From: Takakia lepidozioides
Lineage: Eukaryota > Streptophyta > Takakiopsida > Takakiales > Takakiaceae
DNA length: 64,000 nt
Reading direction: 5' to 3'
Assembly (NCBI GenBank): GCA_030704615.1
Contig: CM060734.1
Span: 48,564,042 to 48,628,041, forward strand
The notes below the pieces were generated by a model. The model saw only the letters and a program-made list of their open reading frames with translations, was not told where the DNA came from and did not search any database. Made by a program: the position numbers and the translations under genes. Positions 21,790 to 34,858 of this stretch are shown here, one piece after another. Numbering within the stretch: position 1 is the first letter of the stretch; every line of letters starts with the position of its first letter.

Positions 21790-24690
21790 CTGGAGAATGC
21801 AGTTCAAGGTCGATGTACCCGAAGGACAAGCCAATGCAATCACCAGTGCAACTACTGACACTAGAAGAGGTACTATCAAAAGATGGCATGAACGTTTGGG
21901 TCATGTCCATTTTGATATGATTAAGAAAATGGAGAGGGAGGGTTTGATTACTGGTTTGAAGTTTACAGACCAAGACTCCGATGATCTTTTCTGTGTTGGA
22001 TGTGCACATGGGAAGAACCATAGGCAATCTTTTCCTATAACTCATGAGCGACAGAGAGCTGAGAAGCCAGGACAATTCTATCACATAGATGTGTGCGGTC
22101 CCATGAGTGTAGCTTTGGTAGGAGGAGCCTTATACTTTGTGTTGTTCAAGGATGACTATAGTGGATACACGTTGGTGTACTGTATTAAAAAAAAATCTGA
22201 GGTTCTTTCTTGTCTCAAGAAGATGATAGCTGAGTCAATGAGGGAAACAGACAACAAGCTTCTCAAACTAAGGAGTGATAGAGGAGGAGAGTACACTGGA
22301 AATGTGGTAAAATCTTTCCTCGACCAAGAAGGCGTTAAACATGAACTTACTTCACCTTATACTCCCGAGCAAAATGGAGTAGCAGAGAGAGAGAATATGA
22401 CACTTATTGAGAGTGTTAGGTGCATGATTCATGGTCGAAACATTTCTTTGAAATTTTGGGGAGAGGCTGTTCAGACTGCAGTTTATGTTCTTAACCGAAC
22501 TGGCTCACGAACCCTAGAGGGGATAACTCCGTTACAAGCATGGTGCAACCGAAAGCCTGATGTAGCACACATGCGTGTTTTTGGAAGTGATGCTTATGTG
22601 CACATTCCAAAGCAGCTTCGAAGCAAATTGGACTTTAAGAGCAGCCAATGTATTTTTCTTGGATACAGTGCTGAAAGTAAAGCGTACCGCCTCTGGGACA
22701 GAGTGAAGAAGAAGGTTATTATTAGCAGGGATGTTATCTTTCATGAGGACACACATGTCCATACAGAAGCTGCAGTATCACAACAGCAGCCAATGCAAAT
22801 TTTACATCTCATTGAAGATGTACCCCATCAAGTTGAGGGGTCAGCACAATAAGTATTGCAAGGACCTACGGTGCCTACACCCGACTTTGTTTCACAGGCA
22901 ACCGAGACATCCATCGAGTTGGTTGTTGATCTCGGAATCGCTCAAGAGCATGTTGATGCAGACAGTGGGAGCAGTGGAAGTTCTTCTATTTTTTATCAAG
23001 AGGAGAATAGTCATCATGAGCATGAAAAGATCGATACTGAGGTACCTAGAAAACGGTCACGTGGACCCCCAAATCGTTTTGTGACTGGGTAGCCCAACCA
23101 GGGACATATACTTCCATTGGATGTGCAGTACAACAATTAATAGAGGAACCTCAGAACTATGACCAAGCTATTGCTTCTGACCACAGAGAAGAGTGGGATA
23201 AGGCAATGACAGATGAGTATCAATCCCTGATAAAGAATGCTACATGGGAATTATGTGAGTTGCCCAAAGGAAGAAAGGCTGTGAAGAGCAAATGGATATA
23301 TAAAGTGAAATGTAAATCTGATGGAAGCATTGACCGCTTCAAGGCTCGGGTGGTTGCTAAAGGATATTCTCATGAATATGGGATTTGACTATGAGCAAAC
23401 TTTTTCACCTGTTGCCAAGTTTGACTCCATCAGGACACTCTTATCTATAGCTGCAGTGAAAGATATGAACTGCTACAGTTCGATGTGAAAACAATTTTTT
23501 TGCATGGGGATTTGGAGGAAGAAATTTATATGGAACAGCCACGGGGTTTTGAGGACAAAAAGAACCCAGGCTTAGTGTATCGACTGCTCAAAAGTATCTA
23601 TGGGCTGAAGCAAGCAAGTTGTGCCTGGAACACCAAGTTCAATGAGTTTCTTATCCAGTATGACCTGCAGCCTACGACAACAGATCATTGTGTGTACATC
23701 AATAACAAGAAGCCCCCTGTGCTTGCAATTGCCATCTTTGTGGATGATGGGCTTGGAGGTTGCAAAGATAAACAGAGGCTGGATTATGTGGTTGATCATC
23801 TCAACAAGGTTTTTGAGGTTACAACAGGAGCAGCGGATTGTTATGTTGGGCTGCATATCACCCGAAACCGTGAGCAGAGGATGATCTTCATTGATCAAAC
23901 TCATTATATTTTGCGCATACTTGTGAAATATGATTTTGATACAGCCAACACTGCTTCTACACCCATGGATTCCAATGTGCAATTGAACTTGGATGCTCAT
24001 CTTCAAAATGAAGAACTAGATTTTCCATTTTCTGATATTGTTGGGAGCATCAGGTTTGCAATGCTAGGGAGTCATCATGATATCACATTTGTTGTGGGAA
24101 CAGTTGCAAAATTTTGTACCAAGCCGAAGCATGTACATTGCAATACTGTCAGAAGGATCATGAAGTATGTACGAGGTACATCCCATTTCAAGTTATGTTA
24201 TGCTGCTGGGGATGAGGAGAACACTTTGATGGCATACGCAGATGCTGATTTTGCAGGAGATGTCGATGACAGGAAGTCAAGAAGTGGGTGTCTTGTTTTT
24301 GAACGGAGCACCAGTTACTTGGATTAGCCGTAAGCAGGCATGTGTAGCTGGATCGACTACCGAAGCAGAATATGTCGCTGCATCACTGACATCAAAGGAA
24401 GTTGTGTGGCTGAGGAGACTGTTGGAGAACATTGGGTTTCCACAGACTGCTCCTACCATGATTTTTGGTGATAACCAGAGTGCTATAAGGCTTGTGTACA
24501 ACCCCGAGTACCATCGTTAAACCAAGCATATCGATATACGATATCACATGATTCGTGATTTTCAGATCCGTCGCTTGGTTCAACTGTGGTACATTGGCAC
24601 TCATGACCAGATCGCATATATCCTTACAAAAGCTCTACCAGCAGACAAGTTCAATCGTTTTCATTTTCTGCTTGGGCTTACCTGCGATCA
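21790..24690 (+). pseudogene. pol: copia pol (integrase, RT, RNase H), disrupted; protease missing
   Basis: Only about 130 bp separate the zinc knuckle from the integrase HHCC region (WHERLGH, then CVGC), so the aspartic protease is absent. The integrase core shows HIDVCGP, RSDRGGEY and PEQNGVAERE. RT includes KSKWIYKVK, QFDVKTIFLHGDLEEEIYM and FVDDGLGG in place of the usual YVDD. RNase H shows AYADADFAGD and TEAEYVAA. Damage: TAA at about 22850, compensating frameshifts near 23385 and 23475, a frameshift near 24300 and a TAA near 24518. Confidence 0.9.
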
Positions 24691-24764
24691 ATGAGTGGAA
24701 GGTTCACGTTACATTGATCAGTTTTTCTTTGATCATGAGTTGGTGCATCCACAATGAGTGGAAG

Positions 24765-25041
24765 TGTTGAATGTCATTGTGTATACGATGAATGATTCGC
24801 TGGACACATAGATGAATTAGTATATCAGATCATAGGATTCAAACTGTTTCCCGCCAAAATGTGTTCTCGCCTAACTGGCTATGGCATCTCTCTGATCTGG
24901 TGTAGTTAGATATATGCTCGTGTGTACTCTCTATCTTGTAATCTTGTATGAGCATCTTTTGAGCATGTCGTTGCTCCGTTTCTTACAACTGGTCTATTGT
25001 TCTTCCTTTCTATTCTAGTGAGTATTCATTTACGTTCAACA
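24765..25041 (+). repeat. 3' LTR of copia element
   Basis: 277 bp with the same termini as the 5' LTR. It is preceded by a purine-rich stretch (GAGTGGAAG), the likely plus-strand primer site. Confidence 0.95.
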
Positions 25042-25074
25042 TATGTTACCAATCCTGGGAAACAATGCACATCA

Positions 25075-25300
25075 TATCAAAGAACTGTCAAGGAATTGGC
25101 TTTCTTATAGTAAGCGGTGTGAGTTTGTTTCAGTGTATGTAGTGACAGTGATTGTTGTGGTCATTAATATATCCCTTTCTGTTCAGAGGTTGTGCGTGAA
25201 TGGTTCTAAAAATGAGAAACGTGAATTCATTTCTTTCCAGAGAGTCTGCAATATTCCATGCGATCTTTGGTGTGTTTGCATTCAAGGTGAGTTGTGACTG
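25075..25300. repeat. Diverged direct repeat, right copy
   Basis: Partner of 20065-20340. It contains a possible exon: TTCTTTCCAG, then about 50 bp, then GTGAGT. No protein was recognised in either copy. Confidence 0.6.
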
Positions 25301-25361
25301 CCTATACTTATCTTTTGCGTAGCACATTAGCTGCCCTGTAGCGGGTTTGTTGCCTCCCTAT

Positions 25362-25380
25362 ATCTCTCTCTCTCTCTAGC
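25362..25380. repeat. (CT)n microsatellite
   Basis: TATCTCTCTCTCTCTCTAG just upstream of the first LINE fragment. The second LINE copy also starts beside a CT-rich tract. Confidence 0.8.
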
Positions 25381-25399
25381 TCTTTATATTGCCATATAT

Positions 25400-26249
25400 T
25401 GGGAGGAAACTAATTGTCTGCGGTAGAGCTGTTAATTTGGTGGACCAATGAGATTAAACTCAAGATAGCTGAGAGACAAGCCCTCTATAAAGAGTGCTGC
25501 AATTTGAAAACCAACAGAGAATTGTGGGCGAGGTATTACCAGCTCCGTAAAGATATCAATCAGCTTGTTAGGTCTCAGAAGAAATTATATTGGGACAAAT
25601 TATACAGTGAAATAAACTCAAACCACCATGGTGGTAATGACAAGAATTAATTCTGGTTGGCCCTTCAACGTTTGTACAAGCCCAAAAACGGTCAGCAAGT
25701 ACAAGCGCTGAAGCTATTAAAGGTGCAGTGGTGACTTCATCGGTTGACATTGTCAAAACCTTTGAAACTCATTACAGTATCATTGGCAGAACTTCTAGGT
25801 CTAATAGTGAGGGGTCTTCTGCTGAATGGAGGGACACAGTTGGAAAAACCTTTCATATGATTCAAAACAACACTAAAAAACTGGAGTATATTTCAATGGC
25901 TTATAACGCTCCCATTAGTTCTTCTGAGATTGTGGAAGCAATTGAACATTTAAATGGATATATAAAGCTGGTGGACCTAATGGTATTGTCAACGAGCTTA
26001 TCAAGCACAATGACGATCCCATGATAGAGGCCCTAGTTCTCCTCTTTCACCTTATCTGGAAGACTGAAATGATCCCCTTTCGCTGTTGACAGGGGGTCAT
26101 TGTCAATCTATACAAGAAGGGTGACAGAGAAGAACCGGGGAACTACCGTGGCATCACGCTCCTCAATGCTGTTGGCACTTGAGACATTCTGCAGAGTTAT
26201 AAGTACTCGTCTCGAGGCTGATCTGGAGTCTAGAGGTTGTTTCCACGAA
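25400..26249 (+). mobile_element. LINE fragment (endonuclease-RT linker and start of RT)
   Basis: Coding remnants: a linker with WTNEIKLKIAERQALYKECC and LVRSQKKLYWDKLY, then the RT start (ISMAYNAPISSSEIVEAIEH, VNLYKKGDREE, PGNYRGITLLNAV). Stops and frameshifts break it, for example at 25648. From about 25868 to 26249 it is nearly identical to 47620-48000, then homology ends abruptly. Neither an endonuclease domain nor a 3' tail is present. Confidence 0.85.
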
Positions 26250-26259
26250 AGACAATGTT

Positions 26260-27690
26260 CACAAGAAGCTCAAAAAGCTTATATGCATGGATGAATGAGG
26301 CAGAGAGAGAGAGGGAGAATTCTACGTTAACAACCGCATGTCTTCCTCCGCTTAAAAGCTTCTATACAACCAACAAAACAGGGAGGAACGGGGGCAGTCA
26401 CTACCATCCCCTTAAGAGCTCTAGGATTGAGAATGTCGTGCGGTAGAAAGGATTGCACAGAAACAGACAGACAGGTCAGTTGTAGGTGGGAAAAAAATCT
26501 ACTCCCCTAAAAGTCTCAAAACGTTCATTATAGTAGTTGTCATCCCTCTACTTGAGAGGAGCAAGAGCAGAAGTAGTACCTGGGCGACGGTGAGGGTAGA
26601 TAAGAAGGTGAGGGACGCTGCGCACGGTGGCAGAATTGAGGCCAGTAGTGCTGATTGCCATCCGTCGCCGTCGTTGCGTCTACATTTCAAATTTGTACAA
26701 CCATGTCAACAATGTTACATAGTAATTATGTTTTTCCACGACAATAGGCCCTTTATCTGCCATCCTCGCCTATAGGGCCTACTTATCCACAAGCTTTGGT
26801 TGCGCTCACGCTTGTTCAAGCGCGAGCTCAACTCCTAGGCTCATGAGGGCTGGGCTCACGTCGTAGCTACGCTGCGAAATCTGAACTGCTTATGGGTGGA
26901 AAGACTATGGGGTTGGTTGAATCACAGGTGGGGGAAAGCTGAGGCAGTGCCATGTGAAGGCCTTGAGAGACAATTGCCAGCTTTAAGTGGCTGGTCACCT
27001 GTCAAGGAGGTCAATGGTTCATAAAAGTCACATGTACATGAAGAAAGAAGTATTGTTCTGGCAGGGACAAGCAGGGAAGAAAACGAGTGGGGAAGATGGT
27101 CTGGAGAACGTTAGATAGAACTATGTGCAAGAATTAGTGCACGGCGTGGTGGCTGGGTCGACCGGAAGTGGTATCCGGTGCTGTGCATCTAGTGCTAGTT
27201 GAATCAGAGCTCACTGCTGACTTTTGTAGGTGCTAGAGACAAGGTAGTTCTTCCTTTGTAAAGAAAACCTGTGAATATGCTTCCATCAAGGACAGGTTGA
27301 AACGTTACTGGACTGAAATGGTTCTTGTCACAATCTGAGTTTTGAAAGAGTTGTTATAAGTGGTTCAACACCACACCCACTTTGGGGGCCGGCCTCATCC
27401 CCCCAAAAACTTGAGGGACCTGAATGTCAAGAGGTCCCTATTGATCCAAAAAGAAAATTGTTTCTTGTTTATATATATATATATGTATGTATGATGCGAA
27501 TTGAGCTAGTGTAAATAAGAACCTCTTCCCTTTGTGGATACGGCCTCATTTCTAAGGTGGACTCGGAACCAATTAGGCAAATTGGCCACTTTCAATTTTT
27601 CTTTTATTTAGGATTAAGGCTGTAAGTGATGTGATGACTGTGAAGTGCATGATACGTAGGAGCAGTGTTTTTAATTCTGGCAGAATTTTG
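26260..27690. other. No gene recognised
   Basis: Contains a short GC-richer stretch near 26580-26680 and 26790-26880, and an (AT)n run at 27468-27490. No protein or RNA gene could be supported. Confidence 0.4.
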
Positions 27691-27704
27691 CACTTTTTCG
27701 ACCT

Positions 27705-28275
27705 AAAAAAAAACGAACATTTTGTTGTAAAAACCCTATTTTCTCATGGATGAAATCGCCAAACTTCTCCAAAAAATATATAAATCTTGGATGAATTCGC
27801 CTAATATGGATGATTCACATGGATAAAAGTACAAAGAAGGATGATTCTGTCCAAAATTCAGTGGATGAATAGAAAATATGGCTATTTTCTGCAAAACCCA
27901 GTAGCCACTCCTATTTTTTTTGTTTTTTTGTTTTTTTTTAATGAAAGGGGACAGAAGCCCTGTTATTTTCCAAATTTGAAAACAAAAACATTGTGTAGGA
28001 GAGGGCTCAAAGGCAGTGTTTTGTTTTGGCGAAAAATCGCCAAATGGCAACCTCAAAAAAGTAAAATGGAATATTCTGTCGTAAATTCCTAATTTTTTCA
28101 TGGATGAAATCGTCAAACTTCTACAAAGAAATAATAATAATGGATGAATTTGCTAGATATGGATGATATAAATGGATGAAAGTATATAGGAGGATGATTA
28201 TATCCAAATTTCAATGGATGAACAGAATATATAGCTATTTCTTGCAAAACATAATAGCCACTCGTGCTATTTTTC
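27705..28275. repeat. Diverged tandem duplication rich in GGATGA
   Basis: Unit 1 (27705-27925) and unit 2 (28053-28275) align along about 220 bp, with shared phrases CATGGATGAAATCG, CAAACTTCT and AATAGCCACTC or AGTAGCCACTC. Within each unit the word GGATGA recurs at irregular 20-40 bp spacing. No open frame. Confidence 0.75.
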
Positions 28276-28678
28276 AAATTTAAAAAAAAAATCGCTCAAA
28301 GGGCCAATATTCCATCCATGTTGACGGAGGGCTAAACCGAGAGATTCATAGTATTCATGTTTATACATAATCGATTGGTCAGGATATCTATCATGATAAA
28401 ATATGAATTATATTATATGAATGTGAGGGAGGGGCGTGGTCATGTTGGTACTGTTGACGAAATAGGGAGTCCATGGACAAGTAAAATATCATGGCATAAA
28501 GTTACTAGGTAGCGAGACATATAGAAGATAGGAGCCATGGAGGTATTGGCTGGATGAATCATAATACTACTAATATATTATGCCTTCCGAAGAAACGTAA
28601 ATTATGGTGTCTCTTGACCCGGAAGGATTACTACCTTACAGCAGGAAGGTGGACGCTGTTGACAATGGACACCTTTGT

Positions 28679-28758
28679 GACACCAAGGGTGGATTGAACC
28701 CACAACCACTTCCAAGGTGGCATATGCCCATTACGAATGGGCTACAACTTGGTTGTCC
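28679..28758 (-). tRNA. tRNA-like sequence (possible tRNA-derived SINE head or decayed tRNA)
   Basis: On the minus strand there is a B-box-like GGTTCAATCC (28691-28700). Upstream is a possible anticodon arm GCCAC-CTTGGAA-GTGGT, which would give anticodon TGG (Pro). The T-stem and acceptor pair imperfectly, and the D-arm is unusual. This is more likely a SINE head or pseudo-tRNA than a working gene. Confidence 0.25.
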
Positions 28759-29095
28759 ACTGGATGAATAATTAGGCTGACGTGCCCAAAGTGTTTTGAC
28801 AGATTGTGGGTCGTGGGCACAGCTGAGCCTCCGTTTGTTGTTGGGTTGCTGTCAGTTTGGTGTTTGCATCACGATTGCTTAACGGCATCAGCAAAAACGT
28901 GAAGGGACTTGTGGGAACGAAGGCAGCTGTTACTTACATCTCTCTGTCGCCGTCACCGTGGACTCCACTGTGCAGGCGTAACTTAGAGTCCTCCTTTGTG
29001 TGTGGCTGGGTCTCCTGTTAAATCAATTCTGCTTGCGTCCTTGTCTTGTATAAGCTTGCATCTTGTGGCCCTGCCCAAAGGAGCTGCGTGTAGCT

Positions 29096-32000
29096 ATGGG
29101 AAAGCTAGCAGTTTCATTTGTGGAGGTGGCGCCCGAATCCCACTTCTCGTTGCAGAATCTTCCATATGGGATTTTCAAGCCGAGTGTAGACCAGGAGGCC
29201 AGGCCTGGTGTGGCGATTGGGGAGTACGTCTTGGACTTGAGCATTCTTGCCCGCCATGGATTGTTCAATGGGCCTTCGCTGTCCCAATCTGATGCTTTCT
29301 ATCAGGTACTGTAGCCTTCTATGATTGTTTAAAGCTGGAAATTTGCAGAGTTTGAGAATGAACTTGCGCAGGACGTTGAGAAGTAAGTGCAATTGGGAAT
29401 TTTGGAATGATTCCGCTACTCTACCCTCCCATGAGTTTGCATGCGGGAAATTGGTTGGTGAGTAAAGAATTTCGAATCCTTGAGCTTATGATAGCAAATG
29501 CTCCCCGGACGTGCTCAGAAAACGGCAATCTGTGGTTGTCCTCTCACCCTTCTAGGGCAGTGGCTTTCCACAAAGATGCTACCTTTCAGCTGCCCAAATG
29601 CACTAGTCGCATTCTGCGCTATTTCCCATGTTGTAAGTGCAAATTTGCAGTGATCGACATCATAAGACATTTGAGATTTTCTTGAAACCAATCAATTGGT
29701 GAGATATGCTTGTGGCGGCTAATAATAAGATGTCTGGTTTGATGTAGAAATCCCTCAATTCATTCATGGCATTGGGAAGGCCAGCATGGAAGGAGGCCCG
29801 GACCACTATTCAAAAACTTCTCTCTGGTATGGGCTGTGCCAGTCCTACAAAATCTTGGGGTAGAGGGTCGAGAATTGTCCCTTTCCCAATCAGATATGGT
29901 TGTGTGACAGGGGATATCTCAGCTGTTACTGTTCTTAAATAGTGCAATGGGTAGACTGCTGTAAGTTGGATCAGACGAACATTGCTTTGGCAGAGAGGAG
30001 CTCCAGGATGTAGTCACCTGATTTGCATAGACCAGCATTTGCATAGCCATTCCATCTTTGGGGACTACTGGGGAAATTTGAAGCATTAAAGGTCAATGGC
30101 AAAATGTGATGATCACTTGCTTGTTTCAATGTGCAGCCGATGAGCCCACACTGCGTGATGATGCAGTTCTCAGGTCCAAGGCCTTCTTCCCTTTGGTAGG
30201 CTTGTCTACAAGGCTCAACAGAGAAGCTAACCAAGCTATTCCTTTAGTATGGTGCAATTCACTTGTATCATTTGTCAAGAAGTTACGTGCATGACTGCTG
30301 CACCTGTCTTCTGGCAGTCCCTACTAAGGGTAATATTGTACTTGTCATGCACCAGCACCAGACAATGTATGTCGGTGGTATCGAGTTCATGATGGTTACT
30401 GGGTTATGGGGAATAGAGCCAAGTGAAGATGGAGTTGCCAGCACTTATAGGTGACTACACTGACTTCTTCTCATCAAAAGAGCATGCCATCAATACTGGA
30501 ACCATCTTCCGGGGCAAAGAAAATGCCCTTCCTGCTCACTGGTACTCTCTTGCTTCTACCTTGCACTCGCTAATTTTTCTTGCTCAAGTCTAGGGCTGGA
30601 TTGTGCCACCTTTTGCACACCTTCCTTCCATTTTGGGCTTTGCAGTCAGAGGTGCAGGGGCTTGGTGAAAGATCAGGTTTGTTCAGAACTAGAACCCTCG
30701 AAATTCCTCTGCTGTCACTGGGTCAATGATAGGTCTTGAAGTTCTGAAATGAGAGAACTTAATGCTTTGGGTTCGTTTTTTCACAATGAAAAAAATCCCC
30801 TGGGCAAGTTGGGGCTCTTTGAAGTCTGTATGCATGCTATCACCGTTTGAATCCTTTCTTAGTGGGATGCTACATCTTGGTCACAATCAATGAAAGCATC
30901 ATTCCTGTGGTGCTATGGCAACAGGTTGCAACTACCGATTGCATATCATGGACGAGCGTCCTCAGTGGTGGTCTCAGGATCTAACATTGTGCGGCCAAGG
31001 TACTGGTACTCACTATTTCTCGCTTTACCTGTGTGTGTTTGTAGTTGCATCACATGAGTAGCATGGAAAGAATGGCTGTGGTTGGATGAACCTGTATTCA
31101 GGCAGGCTCCCAACAATTTCCCACCAAGTCAAATGTGACAAGCTCGCAAGCTAGTTTCTGAAATCAAGAAATGACTGTAACAAGGTTGTAAAACTTTCAC
31201 TCATCTGGTGAATCAGGCCTAGTAAGTTTTTCTCCAATGTGCTCAAGGTCTAGGAAGCTCTGGACTGGAACTTCTCCGCAACAACTTTGATTGTAACTAA
31301 CATTTGGCAAGGACCGAGTTATGAAATGAACGGAGGGTGTTTTGCACTCTGGCTACTCCTTGGTTTGCGATAGTACTCGTTGGAAATCTGACTTGTGAAA
31401 CTTGTAATTGGAAGCAGACATAAGATTTAACATGCTTTTTGGATGGGCTGCAGAGGTCAAACTGTACCACCAGAAGGGGAGTCAACACCAATATTCAAGC
31501 CTTCAGCACTCATGGATTTTGAGCTTGAGATGGTGGGTGGTCTGGCCCTACACTGTAATTTTTGAGCATGATGTGTGCTGTTAGAAAGGGCAACTGTCAC
31601 TTGGCTCGGGACCAAATCCCATCTGAATCAGCAAGGTCTTGTGGTCTGTATCCACCAGAGATGTGTAGTTTCAGATGAGGTAAGGGAGAAAGGAACTCTG
31701 CAGGAAGCTCAAGGAGCTTATCAGACAAAGAAGACAGGAAACATCTGGGGAGGCTTGTTTCCCCAATAGAAAGTTGCATCTCCAGACAGAATGAGACCAC
31801 AACCTCCAATTTAGCCGAGTTGTTGTTGCCCTGAGGATGGGCTTCTGGGTATAGATACACGACGAGCAAATATGGATTAAAGGCTACAATGGAATGCAGG
31901 CTGTGTTTGTGGGTCCCGGGAATGAGCTGGGCAGCCCTGTGAGTGTGGATGCAGCCCTGGACCACATATTTGGGTTTGTTCTGATGAACGACTGGAGTGG

Positions 32001-34557
32001 TATGTGTTTCTCATCCAAGATTCAAAACCACTACAAAGAAAAGCCTTGGCTCTGGGATCATCATTAGAACACTTATCCTGTGATGCGGCGCTGCTGGATG
32101 TTCACTGACCTCGGAGTCTTCCTGGTTGACTGGAGGACACCCCTGAGAAAATCTTGATGTCCTTTATTTTCCTATGCTAATCCTGTCCAGATTTTGTTGT
32201 AGTGTCCCACATACACAAAGCATTGGATTCCCCTCATCTCCTTTGAACAGACCCTCAGGTCTTTGCCTTCCAAATGCGATCAGAGACCTTCACTGGTGGG
32301 AGTCTTTTTTTGTTCCACTGTTACTTGAAGTACCATATTCCTGACACACATGTTTGTGGACTGTCTGTTTAAATCATGATCGATGAAGTAATAGTTCTTC
32401 TGATGCTGTCCATTGTGGTCATTGGAGTGCCCAGCAAGAGATGTACAGAAGTGGGAGGGGGTTCCTCTCGGTCCGTTCCTTGGAAAGAACTTCGGTGCGT
32501 ATACTTCGGTTTCCCAAGCAGGATGTTAGGAGTACTAGACAGCTAGGGTCAGAGAGTCACATTTGCAGTGTTTGGCAAGCATATGCTGGTACTCCCACTG
32601 GGCCTTTACTTGCAACTCGATTGCATGGCTATGTCTGTGAATCAATGCCATATATTGCTCTCATTTTATGCCATTCATGGAAATCCATGTCTGGGGTTAA
32701 TCATAGGCAATCCTGTCCATGTCCTAATACCTGAAGACTTTATCTCACCTAACTTGAGCTAACTGTGTTGACTGCAGGGACCACGATTTCGCCATGGATT
32801 GTGACAATGGAAGCACTGGAGCCGTTCCTTGTTGAAGCACCAGTGCAGGTCAGTCAATTCACATAGGTGGCAGGGTTGGTTATGGCTTTCATAAAGTGTT
32901 AATAGAGGCAGTATCGCTTTGTGATTGGAACCATAAGGAAGTTTGGCAGCAATATGAACCTTATTCAACCATTCCATCAATGGATGACATGAAAGATAAA
33001 CTGCCATTATTTTTTATGACTGCCTTGTTTGCCATGCCAGCTAGCCTGCAAATGCAAGCTAATCTGCTCTGAGACTACGGAGACTGTGGTCTACTAAATT
33101 AATGTCAATGAGGACATTTCTCATGAAATGCAGAATCCAGCTCCCTTGTCGTACTTACGGGAGACCAACCGGACGACATTTGACATTCCTTTGCAGGTTC
33201 TTCGTACTGTATCCAATCACCGATTTTTTCATCTTATGTACCTCCGCTTTTCTTGCTTGCAATTCCCTGTGCACTTTGATACAAGTCTTGAGGGTTTTGA
33301 ATTGAAGGTGAGCTTGAGGAATGTCACGTCTTGAGCCTGGCAGCATCTCAGAGTGACATGTTGAAATTTATGAACTGGAGGATCCAATTGCTTGTGATAT
33401 TACAGCACCAGAAGAGACATCTTGGCAAGAGTTGCAATCAGCTTCGGATGTCAATGTCTTTCGCTTTCCTCCAAGAGAATATCTGAAGGTGTGCATGCAT
33501 ATAATTTTTGCGGTGAGGACAAATGGGTGCAGGTAGCAATAAGGCCAGAAGGGGAAACACATGCCTCGGTTGTTTGCCAAAGCAACTTCAAGTACCTGTA
33601 AGTGTTTCTGCTAATGCCGACTGACAGTCGATTCCAACCAGGGTTTATGGTTCTGAACATTGTTTCTATGCTGACGGTCTGGCAAGAAATGCTTTATCAC
33701 ATGAGGATGGCAGAATATTTCAGTGAATACAATCAACCTGGTTGGTGACTGGTGGGAATTTGATAGTAAGCACGACATACTGTCCCCGTTAGACCTCCTT
33801 TTTAGTAGAGATGGATCAATAGAAGGAAAGCAAATGATAAGCGTGATGACTGAGTGATGTGCAGGTATTGGACAGTAAGTCAACAGCTAGCACACCACAC
33901 TTCAAATGGCTGTAACCTATGTCCCGGTGACCTGTTCGCGTCAGGAACAATAAGTGGGCCAGTAAGTTTATTTCCATGTCATTGCCTCTGCATCTTTCAT
34001 CCATCTCGTATACTACAGTGCTCGGGACAAGTCTGCTGTTATGGCACCACTTGCAACTCTATCGCCAGTCTAAGTGTTCAAGGTAATGAGGGTGACAGCT
34101 GCTGAGAACATTAAACAAGCTTTTTTCCTGCAGAATCCAGGTAGTCTTGGGTCTTTGTTGGAGCAGTCATGGGCAGGGACAAAAGACATACTGTTGGAAC
34201 ATGGAGGGACCCGCAAGTTTCTGAAAGATGGCGATGAGGTGATCATGACTGGTTTGTGTAAGGTGAGTGCTATTTGTTTTATTCCTGGTTTGTATCTTTG
34301 TTTTCCCCTTTCTTGTAAGATGTGTCTAACATAGTTTTCTTGTATGACTTCCCTGGAGCTGGCATTCATGTACCTCCAGTTTCATTTCGATTTCCAGAAA
34401 GGAAGTTGAATGAGTCACATCTTGGGTGCCCAGTTTCTGCAGCAGGTAAAAAATTACAATAATCAATCATAATTTCTCTCGCTTTCAATTGCAGGGGGAC
34501 GGGTTTGTCGTGGGCTTTGGCGAGTGTAGTGGTAAAGTTCTACCATCGAAACTGTAG
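29096..34557 (+). CDS. FAH: Fumarylacetoacetase, complete 14-exon gene
   Basis: Exons: 29096-29305, 29748-29826, 30137-30195, 30417-30541, 30925-30999, 31454-31532, 31900-31999, 32435-32494, 32778-32848, 33134-33196, 33533-33597, 33865-33961, 34134-34262, 34495-34557. They sum to 1275 nt (424 aa plus TAG), the usual length of the family, and all phases join. The enzyme hydrolyses fumarylacetoacetate to fumarate and acetoacetate, the last step of tyrosine degradation, in the cytosol. Visible family residues: DYTDF and the following His, the FELEM acidic pair, LMNDWS, the Lys in GPFLGKNFG, and DGDEVIMTG. These correspond to the Asp/Glu metal ligands and the His/Lys/Glu catalytic set of mouse FAH. 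The start was chosen because [17 protein letters not shown] aligns with the family N-terminus. No disabling change seen; one donor (GTTCTT after 33196) is weak. Confidence 0.95.
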
Positions 34558-34858
34558 AGTACTCCAATTCAGAAGATTCCTGATTTGCCCAGAGATCCAT
34601 GAACGGGTGGCAAGAGAGGCTTGATAAGCGCTCCCTGCGCTTCACTTGAACAATTACCCAACTAGACACTCTTGTGTTGCCTGCTGAAAGCTGAAGCTGG
34701 AATTTGTTCAGTGTGCTGTGCTAGTTGTACTTCATGGATATTTTCAATGTACTGATGCCCAGAAAAATGAAAGAAAAGAAGGTCCAGAAGTATATAAGCA
34801 TATTCCAGTAGTCAAGCCATGTTTTTCTCTTTCTCTTTATTGTTTACTGATTTGGTTG

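Larger units (their letters stand above)
20348..25041 (+). mobile_element. Ty1/copia LTR retrotransposon, defective
   Basis: A 4694-bp element bounded by two 277-bp LTRs and a 5-bp target duplication TATGT (20343-20347 and 25042-25046). Domain order is gag, zinc knuckle, integrase, reverse transcriptase, RNase H, as in Pseudoviridae (copia). It cannot make a full polyprotein. There is an early stop in gag, the protease region is deleted, and several frameshifts and stops lie in pol. The two LTRs differ at about 8 positions by eye, so the insertion is not very old. Confidence 0.95.

Noticed and set aside
28706-28750. Alternative reading of the tRNA-like sequence as tRNA-Thr (loop TTCGTAA)
   Set aside because: It leaves no room for a D arm between the acceptor and the anticodon arm.
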